A stretch of DNA of 11,761 bases from Cephalothrix spiralis (taxonomy: Eukaryota > Nemertea > Palaeonemertea > Archinemertea > Cephalotrichidae), in assembly GCA_032353305.1 (NCBI GenBank), contig JAUCNG010366929.1:1-11761 (forward strand), read 5' to 3'. Within the stretch, counting starts at the first letter, position 1; each line of letters opens with the position of its first letter. Shown piece by piece: positions 1-9,400 of the stretch. Under the pieces are notes generated by a model. That model saw only the letters and a program-made list of their open reading frames with translations, had not been told where the DNA came from and did no database searches. The position numbers and the translations under genes are program-made.

Positions 1-75
1 ATTATGTCTTTCGACATTATGGGTTTCGACATTTTGGGTTTCGACATTATGTCTTTCGACTTTATGGGGCGCACC
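1..75 (+). repeat. 15-bp tandem repeat, four full units plus a decayed fifth
   Basis: Units begin at 1, 16, 31 and 46 and follow the pattern ATTATGKSTTTCGAC, with variation only in the middle. A fifth unit starting at 61 (TTTATGGGGCGCACC) has decayed. The array touches the window edge, so its true length is unknown. It may be the internal repeat of a transposon or a free minisatellite; nothing visible decides this. Confidence 0.85.
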
Positions 76-275
76 CAAGCCTAGCTAGGTTTTGTAAATG
101 TAAAAACTGATTGATAATGTAATTGAGTATGACAGCAGATACATTCAAAAGGGAAAATCAAAATGAGCCCGCATCTTGGACACCCTAACATAGTTTAATA
201 ATCAATGCTTCTCCTGTTATGTTGTTTTTCAAATAAATTATGAATTGAATTTGGATTCATTTGCTCTACTTCCAG
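1..275 (+). other. 3' end of an upstream intron (partial)
   Basis: This stretch precedes the first visible exon and ends in a pyrimidine-rich tract and AG at 274-275. Apart from the 15-bp tandem repeat at the left edge it is plain AT-rich sequence. I see no coding similarity to a preceding dynein exon. Confidence 0.7.
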
Positions 276-488
276 GTTTCAGCCAAGCAGAATGAAATGG
301 ATGGAAATTTTGCAGCAATGCATAGAACAGTTCTGTTGTTAAAGAAATACGAACAGAAACTTCCTGAAGAAACGGATCACTTATTCCAAGCGGCACCTGG
401 ACGATGGAATACCCTCCGAACAAAGGTTTCACATGCAAAACAAAGACTTGGACCCAGGATCCAAGGAGAGGCTGATAGAATTACAAAG
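276..488 (+). CDS. Dynein heavy chain exon 1 of window (stem)
   Basis: This 213-bp exon encodes residues 1-71 of the visible protein in phase 0 at both ends. The acceptor is a pyrimidine-rich tract ending in CCAG at 272-275; the donor is AAAG|GTTAGA, a weaker form of the consensus. The peptide starts VSAKQNEMDGNF and continues with LLKKYEQKLPEE and GRWNTLR. In beta-class dyneins the matching stem stretch reads like an LLK-YEQ-LPE helix followed by a KWN block, so order and spacing agree. It is charged and helical, as expected for the stem just before the linker. The open frame continues 27 codons past the donor, but that tail has no dynein character and is intron. Confidence 0.86.
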
Positions 489-3400
489 GTTAGATTTGGT
501 AAAACTGATGACCCCGAACGTATCGCCAGCCGGACCTACCACCAGTTTAGATTTCCCTCACTTCTATAGTCTAAAATTTTTAAATATACATATGTCTCAT
601 ACGACCGAGAGGTCATTGTCAAAAATGACGTCATACAGGGTTCCCACTGGTCCTGGAAATCCTTGAACCCTGGAAAAAAGTTTTAGACCTGGAAATCCTG
701 GAAAAGTTCTGGAATTTTGTCAAAAGTCCTTGAAAAATTGAAACAAGTCCTGTAAAAAATAAAAAGACATCTCAATTTTAATTCATTCCTTTTTCAAAGT
801 TTTAAAAATCGCGATATGATTCTTGATTTTCAAAATTTTCCTCGGCTCAATAGCATGATAATATATCATTATTTGTGTAAGAAGGCGCGCATAATTAACA
901 GGTTTTTTTCGCACTTGATACATGTTCATGTAAAATATGTCCTATCCCTAAATGCGTAAAATTGCTTAATGGCAATTCCGCAAAATGCCTTAAAACCGCC
1001 ATTATGACCCGTAATGTTTATAATTTTTCTCGGATATCCATGGTTAAAAGTCCTGGAATTTTTTTTTAAGTCCTTGAAAAGTCCTGAAAAACACCTAGAA
1101 ATTTGCTGTAAAAAATCCGTGGGAACCCTGTCATATCATGGCTCTATGAAAAAAGAGTACACCTGAGTACACATGCCTGTTCTTATTTATAACTATGACG
1201 TCATCAATTTTTATGGTCGTGGGTTCGAATCCCAACTGTGCCAAATGTATCTTTACATGGCCGACACCCATTACCCATAAATTGGTTGAATATGGGTAGT
1301 TTACTCGCTTTGCAGTTTCAGAGCTAGCTATATCCCCGAATGGCCTAGATAGTGGACTAAAATAGTCTACTTAGGCATCCCATTTCTAGGGCCTCATCGA
1401 ATCCCTCTCTCGATCACTCTCTAAGGAAGAACACCGGCTTCGGGATGCTACTTAGGGTGTACCTCCAGTCAAGCAGCTTGTAAACATAAAATCTAGGGCG
1501 ACGAATGCAAAGGCCATTGTTCTTGTACATATGATAACATCAAAAGATACATGTATATGATCATATTATCTCTAAAGATGGTCCTTAGTATAATAGATCC
1601 GAATGAAAATTAAATTAAACCTTTTAAATTGAAAAACTGTAAAATGTGGATTTTTTCTGATTACATTTTTAGGCCCTTTTTTAATTACTTGGTTTACGGA
1701 CACCGCCGGTGAAAATTTCCGAAAAATGAAAATAATAAAAAAAAAATTTACCGCCGCCGGCGGGATTTTTATGAAATGTCTGTAACATTTTTTTTTTACC
1801 GCCGACGGAATTTCCAGACGTTGAATGAAAAAAAAACGTCGGAAAAATGGAAATAATAAAAATTATTTTTTACCGCCGACGGAAATGAAAAAAATGTCGA
1901 AAAAATGGAAATAATAAAATGTTTTTTTTTACCGCCGCCGGCGGGATTTTTTTGAAATTTCTGTAACATTTTGTTTTTTACTGCCGCCGGCGGGATTTTT
2001 TGAAAAGTTTGTCCGTAAACCAAGTAAAAAGGCCTTATAACAGTTTATGTTTATCAAAGAAGCCTTGTGGCTCTATGTAAAAGAGTATGTCATGTAACAT
2101 TTCATCGGCCTGCGATTAAAGCATTAAACTTTGTTTCTGTTTTAGGATCTTGCTGCTTTTGGTGAACGAGTCATAGCCTTCCAACTCGAGCTCCAGAATT
2201 CACATATTTACAGCCGAGAATGCCTTACTGATGACGCTCATTCATTATTATTCAAATTCAAAACGAGGTTAGAAGAACTAGAGGGCGAGGCTCAGGACTT
2301 AATCGAGTTACAAGATCTTTTAGAGGCTGATATCGTAAATTTCTCTATATTGCCTCAGTAAGTATTTGCCAACTTATTTATTGTTTGCATTTTCTACCTT
2401 TCTTTAGGAATTGACAATAAACTGAAAAACCAAGTCTATTTTTAAAATTTAGGGAAACTTTAGAAGTAGATAATATTTTTATCATGATTGATCTTTTAAA
2501 GGACCTATACAGTACTATGTTTTGATAGTTATTACACTGCATTTATTTAGTTCATTTCATTTCATCAGAGCATAATAATCTCTAATCATCTCGAATTGCA
2601 TTCTACTGAGTGATTTTCTATCTCGAATTTGGTCTCATCCGGTTGTGCGAATGGAATTGTGGGAACCGAAAAACTCGCGCAATAAAATATCTGCATATTA
2701 ATCTGTATTAATCAGTGAAAAAAGTACGGTCGAGAAATGCGGCCAATAAAATATCGCGGACGCGTAGGTCATGAACATTTATGAACAGAAATTAAAGCCA
2801 TGTAATAAAGCAGTACTCAATGCTCAATAAAATTAAATTGTAAATGTCATTTATGATCATTTATTAGAAAATAAGAACCTGTTACGCAAGTTATAATTCA
2901 TTCATTTATTTTATACGTCGCCTACTTGAGTACTTGTTCATTGTCATCGTGTTTAATAATCCCGCAATTAATTGACACGCGTTGAATGATACTCCTGGGG
3001 AACTGCAAAAGCGATTTGTGAAAATTCTCGAAATTTTTTACAGAAATAAACACGATTTGGTAATCTAGTTCTCAGAAATATAGAGGGACAAGTTTTTATT
3101 TGATTTATCGAAACTTGTCGACGGCAGATCCGTAAACACCAATCGATAGAAAAGGCAATTGAATACAGCATGCTTTAAAAATACAATTTTTCTAATATTT
3201 ATTTTCAAAGCATGGCTTATTTGCATAATTTATGATGTCTTATTTAAATAGGTTTAAAGATAATCTCTGGGATTATCGCATGAAAGGTTTAAGGTTTGTA
3301 TTTAAATTGTAAATTGTCTCAAATTATGCATGCTTCTATATTATTATGGTGATTGTCAAATGATTCAACTCCAAAAAATCATATGTACATTGCAATTATC

Positions 3401-6400
3401 TTACATCTAGTATTGGAATCCTGTTACGTTTAATGGGAATAGTGTAGCTGTGGTTTTAGGTATTATAAAGTGTAGATGCTTAAATTTGTAAAAAAAATTG
3501 AGAATTTTGTTTTGTAAAAAAATTTGGTAATTTTTTGGATTTTTTCTCCCTAATTTTTTGGTAATTTTTTATTTTCATTTGCTTAATAAAACTTTTTTTT
3601 TGGGAAAATTAATATATGATGCTACGTAAATTGGCATAGCTGTTATTATGGATTTTGGAATCAATTATAGTTTGAAGCCAATCCAATTCGACGCGAAAAA
3701 CATCGTTAACGTTATTTGAAAATTAAACTCGCAAGCTGATAGTATTTAAAAATGGTCGAATGCTTTATCGGTATGGTCTGACGCACTCTAACATGTCTGT
3801 ATAATTACTCTTCCGATGAAATGTTAAATTAATTGACCGACCACTGTTTCGTTTTATAGTAAAAAGAAGTCTTGTATTTTTTTTATAAATCCTATATGTG
3901 GTATTTTTAAAATTTTAAGATGTTTTAGATTCTCTTGGATCTTATTTTTTTAATAGAATGCATTTTAAAGTACATTTCTGCGATTAGTTTCACCAAAAAT
4001 GATATATTTGCAGTAGAAAAGGATAAAAAATTTCAGACTGTACATTTGAAGTTTTCTTCGCAGAAATATATTTCAAAATGCGTTCTATTCAGAAAATTAG
4101 ATCCAAGAGAATCTAAAAAAATATCTTAAATTTTTAAAAATACCAAAAATAGGAATTACATGACTTCTTTTTACTATAAAACAGTGGTCGGTCAATTAAT
4201 TTTACATTTCATCCGAAGAGTAATCAGACATGTTAGAGTGCGTCAGAGCATACCGATATTTTTATTAAAGCATTCGACCATTTTTAAATACTATCAGCTT
4301 GCGAATGAATACACTATAGCCTGATTGTTATTTTTTGAATCAAGACTTTCACTAAAAACTTTTTACGCTTACGATTTATATTTTTCATGCCAATTTTTCA
4401 CCTTGGTGAGACTCTTTATTTTGTATTAATTGAACTAATAATTATGAATGTTCACAAACTTAAGGTTTACTATTTCACATATGCATGAAATTTCTCTTAG
4501 TTTCACCAAATTATAGTATCTTCCTGTGTCCGCCCTGTCAAAATGCACAAGGAACTACATAGGCATTATCCGACCGTATGGCATGTAGGTTCGGCTGCAT
4601 TTCTTTCGACTCCATCCAATTTGCAACATTGCACCCATATTATATTGTTATTGCACGAGTTTCAAGTGGGATAAAAATGAGTTGGAATAACGGTTTTATC
4701 CTACGGAAACGAGTGTAATAACCTTTTTATACCACGGTTTCAATCCCCTTTTCATCCATTTTCAAGCGATTTATAAACCCAAAAATAGCCAACCGTGGTC
4801 AAATACAAATTATTGCACAATTTAGTGGAATTATTGAAATGAGTATTGTATTTTTGGGATTTTCATCACTTTTGTGCAGTAAACGAAAAGTAATATAGGC
4901 ATATGTGGTATCTTTGGAAAGGTATTGGGACGGGGATTCCGAAAGGCTATATATGAGAAGTCAAATGACGTCAGAGGGGCGCCTCTAACGGCGAAAAAAC
5001 GCATTTCGCTAAAATCCGAAATACAGCATGTGACGTCACAAAAAAGAATTTTTAGAAAATGGCACTTAACCATTTTAAGTATTAATTGGTTTCCGGTTTC
5101 ATTTTTGGCATCAGTTTTTTATTAATATCCAATCGTTTAAGCTGTACTGAGATAGCGAAATGTGGTTGTTCGCCGCTAGGGGCGCCCTTGTGACGTCATT
5201 TTACTTATATATAGCCTTTGGGAATCCCCGTCCCAATACCTTTCTAATAGTTCCTCATATGCCTATATAACTCTTCGTTAACTTTACTTTACAGTGACGA
5301 TCCCAAAAGTACTTATTTCAATAATTACACATTGTGTACATATATACTACATTAGTTCATAAACTTAGATTAGAAAGGTTTAACCAGTTAGAACAGAGAC
5401 CTATGCAGTCCTCACAATTGTCCCTACTTTTCATACTCCTGTCCTATTTGGTCCTTCATTTTGAGATCATGTTCTACTTTTTGAAGTGCTGCATGGAATT
5501 TTTCTTGTTTATAGCTTATGAATCAAGATTTCGTAAAAGATTGTTTACGGACGGCTACCAATCACGACTGTTTTGTTTTTTAAACTCGCGAATGGAGCTT
5601 CATATACTCCCCGTAGCGCTAGTAATGACCTGTATCGTATATTAGAACAGGTGTAGTTAGGGTTAACTAAACCGGAACTAAACCAAAACCTGGGTGTTTG
5701 GGAGCTGTCTGTATAAATTATTTTGAGATAGTACATCTTCCGAAATAGACTTTATATAAATGATAACTTAGACATTACGGTTAACTTCCATCTCTCGACA
5801 TGGGTGCTCCCATCACTAGTTAAAATGTATGAAATTTAGTTTTTTTAACGACTAACAATATTTGGTTTTATTTATTTGTAGGTGCAGGAATGAATTAACA
5901 AATCTAAAGAAAGTTTGGGAAACCGTTCGTTTGATCCATAATCAGCAAACCGAATGGAAATCTCACCGATGGCAGAAAATTAGTACCAAGTTTCTCCGCG
6001 AGGAGACGACTAAACAACAGGATATGGTTCGAGACCTTCAAGTGACTGTCCATCAATGGGATGTTTACCAGGGCCTCAAAGAATCTATTAATATAATTCA
6101 GGTTACTATTTTTATCGAGGTTTTTTTTTATAATCTCGCTAAATGCCAGATATCGGCCATGAGAGTTCACTTACTATAGTCTGTTCACTCGCAGCTGATA
6201 GTATTTAAAAATGGTTGAGTGATTCATCGGTATGGTTCGAAGCACTCTCACATACCTGGTTACTCTTCCAATGAAATGTAAAATCAATTGACCGACCACC
6301 TTTTATAGTAAAAATAAATAATGTAATTTTTTGTAAATCCTTTTTTGTGGTATTTTTAAATGTTATTTTGATTATCTTGGATCTAATTTTCTGAATAAAA

Positions 6401-9400
6401 CGGATTTTGAATTATATTTCTGCTATTAGTTTCAACGAAGACAACTTTAAATGTACAGTCTGAAAATTCTACTGCAAATATTTCATTTTTGGTGAAACTA
6501 ATCGCAGAAGTATAATTCAAAATGCGTTCTATTCAGAAAATTAGATCCAAGAGAATCTAAAACATCTTAAAATTTTAAAAATACCACAAATTAGATTTAT
6601 AAAAAAATACATGATTTCTTTTTACTATAAAATATTTCACATTTCATCAGATAAGTAACCAGGCATGTGAGAGTGCGTCGGACCATACCGATGAATCATT
6701 CGACCATTCTTAAATACTATCAGCTTGCGAGTGAACAGACTATATTCATAGGTAGGAAAATAATACTAAATTGCGCAAATTCGACTTTTAAAAATATTCC
6801 GATTCAATCCCAGGCGCAAAAACAAGAGCCAGAACGAGTCCCAACAAATTTACCAGATAACAAGATATATTTACTACACATTCTATATTATTACTTTTCT
6901 AATAATATTGTAAACAGTTACTCTCGTTTTCTGGGATTAAACTAACTCAATGCGATGTATTTTAAGTTAGCGCGAGGTGATAACGATCCACAAATCAGCT
7001 GCGCTACGCTATTTAAATATTGTTGAAAAATATACGAATTTAAAACGATACACGTACTGATACGCGGTTTTATGAGGTAAAAAGCTCATACTGGATTAAT
7101 AGATGTGTGGTAACAATTCATGAAAGGCTGATGATCATTTGTATCTTATTGTTTAGGTATATTTACCTCTTATGGAAGATCTTAGTAACCCAGCTATGCG
7201 AACTAGACATTGGAAACAACTGGTACGAGTTACAGGTGGCGCTCTGCAAATCGATAACGATACCCTGAAACGAATGACCCTCGGTGAATTATTACGACTT
7301 CGACTTGAAAGTAAGTATAACTGTAGAAAAATATTTGCTGCCATTTGAGCGATATTTTGTATAATTTTGTATCGCGTGTACAAATTTGCGGATTTTAGAT
7401 CGCTAATAACTCGGAAGGTAATTGGGTTAGGAACATGAAACCTTGACCTACCCCATGGTTTTCGTCCCCAAGGAATCCAGAAATATCAACGGTTTTGCTC
7501 TATTGCAATTACAAGTGCCCTAACTAAAAAAAAACAACCATTTTGAGAGCGGTCGCTAAAATTGGTATCCCTTGTTTTGTTAATTTGGGTTTATAGAGGG
7601 ATGTAACTTGGATGTAAATAGGGATTTTTGACCTCAAGGAATCCAATGATGAATAGCATTGTACGATCAGACTACGGCAAGTATATGAAATACTCAGAAT
7701 TTAAAATATTGGCGCCTTTTTTCTCTCTCAAAATGGCGGCAAACCTCAATTTTGGCGGGAAAAATCTGAAAATTTGGAATTTTCATATTGAACCATCAAA
7801 GAAACCAAAGAGACATAGCCGCATTGATTTCTGAAACATTTTGCAAAACGGAACACCCAATTGTCTATTAAACCAATAAATTTTAATTCCCAGAACATGT
7901 TGATGATGTCCGAGCTATTGTACAAAGGGGTGTCAAGGATCAAACGATCGAAATGTCCCTTAAGACTTACGAAGAAGTATGGCTTAGTAAAATATTTGAT
8001 ATGAATCCGCATGTTAAAACGAAGACTGTTTTAATTGAACCAGAAGTGCCTCTATCCGTAAGTATCTCTTTTAATCCTTGGTAAAAATTTGTATACCTAC
8101 TTTTTTCAAAAAAGGGTGCTTTTACCTAATCAATTGTTATAATTGCCCTCGACTCGCTTCTTTACATATTGAATATTGTTTTTGTAGGGATGCGCGTAAA
8201 ATAGCAGTTTTTTTTAATTTGCTCTGCTCGATAACATAAATTATTGTTTGTTAAAGTAAGCTCGCATTACCCTTACCCTATGTCCTAACACATGTACGTA
8301 TAAGACATGTACTTACAATCTGAAGTGTGTTCTGTGGTTCAAAGGAAAGTCCGCACAAAGTGGCTTAAACCCAAGAACATTCCTCGCCTCAGCTAACCGG
8401 CGTCAGAAAAGTTTTCAAATTTCGGTTCCTTCTTTTTCATCCCTACTTTCAAAAGAATGCTCTATCAAATCTAGACCATGTCTAGACATGTCATATTAAC
8501 TCTAGACATGTCATATCTAGATAGTTTAATGGTTTGTCCAAGAGTTCATGATAACTGTGAGATATATCTTTACTCTTTATAAAAAGATCAAAGAAATTAC
8601 ACCGCACCGTGAGCTAAAAACTATTTTTGGTCCGTTGTTATTATTAATTTCTAATTTCGCTGCATTTTGTATTTTAGGAACAGAAGAGTGAAGCCGAATC
8701 GTCAGACACTGCAGCAACCAAAGAAAATGAGAAACCAGGAAGCAGCCGGAACCAGCAGCGAAGTACAAGCCGTGTTTCAAACCAAAGCGCTCTTAGTCGC
8801 ACTCGTCGTGCCAGTCTCTCGTCACTTCCGGTTTCGTTGTTGAACGTTGGAGATGTAAGTACATTGTATACCATCCTCGTACGAAATGTTTTTGCACCGG
8901 GTCTGCCCGGTTAGCTCAGTTTGTAGAGGCGCTGTTTCTAATGGTGGTGACGTCATTGTCGTGGGTTCGATTCCTACCACCGCAAATTGTATCTATATGG
9001 GATACATTGGTGCTCCCCACTATAACCTCGTCCCTAAATCACCAATTTTAATGCCTACGACCTACCCCGTGACCTACATGTATAGTATAATATATCTGAT
9101 TAAAGGGTTTTAATTTGGCTTCTCCATATCTGGAATATTGAGGGGGAATCATTTGATTATATGCTACTGTGATTTTCGATGACGTCATCAATAAAAGCGC
9201 AAATGCATGCAAAGTTCCGCTCATATAACTTCGCCCTTGAAATCGAAAATCCCTCTTCAGTTACACGCTGGAAATAAGATTTAAGAAGATAGGTACATGT
9301 AGACAATAGATTGTACGTGACTAAAAGTTGGCTAATATCAGAAGTTCGTTACACCATTGCTGCGCATAGTAATGTCCTATATTTTCTACGACATCCTTAG

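Larger units (their letters stand above)
489..2145 (+). other. Intron 1 (phase 0)
   Basis: This intron runs from GTTAGA to a TTTCTGTTTTAG acceptor. It holds three mobile sequences listed separately: a hAT-like MITE, a SINE-like piece and a Harbinger-like MITE. The remaining stretches (489-630, about 1560-1668 and 2038-2145) show no gene. A near-identical 20-bp word occurs at 1139-1159 and 2068-2087. Confidence 0.85.
2358..5881 (+). other. Intron 2 (phase 2), largest intron
   Basis: This 3.5-kb intron runs from GTAAGT to a T-rich TTTGTAG acceptor. It holds foldback element A (3719-4314), a small hairpin repeat (4647-4722) and foldback element B (about 4813-5338). From 2358 to about 3715 I see only AT-rich sequence, with a 12-bp direct repeat CAATAAAATATC at 2680-2691 and 2744-2755. 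From 5340 to 5880 there is no repeat or gene I can support; a 103-codon open frame there lacks dynein or other family character. Confidence 0.85.

Noticed and set aside
1-75. CRISPR-like array
   Set aside because: Units are 15 bp and directly adjacent, with no spacers, in a eukaryotic intron.
4831-5125. Overlapping open frames of 66 and 80 codons on both strands
   Set aside because: They lie in the foldback B palindrome, where self-complementarity gives mirrored frames.
5334-5645. 103-codon hydrophobic open frame, possible small membrane protein
   Set aside because: It sits inside intron 2, begins at a non-ATG codon at the end of a foldback arm, and shows no family motif. AT-rich intron easily yields such hydrophobic frames.
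5904-6170. 88-codon antisense frame over exon 3
   Set aside because: It is a shadow of the dynein exon, whose + strand reading has clear linker motifs and fitting splice phases.
7125-7145. CTGATGA as a hammerhead ribozyme core
   Set aside because: No GAAA core half or pairing stems follow at a suitable distance; the same holds for the CTGATGA near 10282.
8343-8372. GGAAAGTCCGCAC, resembling a conserved piece of bacterial RNase P RNA
   Set aside because: It is a short chance match in a eukaryotic intron, with none of the surrounding RNase P structure.
8903-8981. A functional tRNA gene
   Set aside because: A and B boxes are present, but the acceptor halves pair poorly and the anticodon region is too long. 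It matches a second SINE-like copy, so it is SINE-derived.
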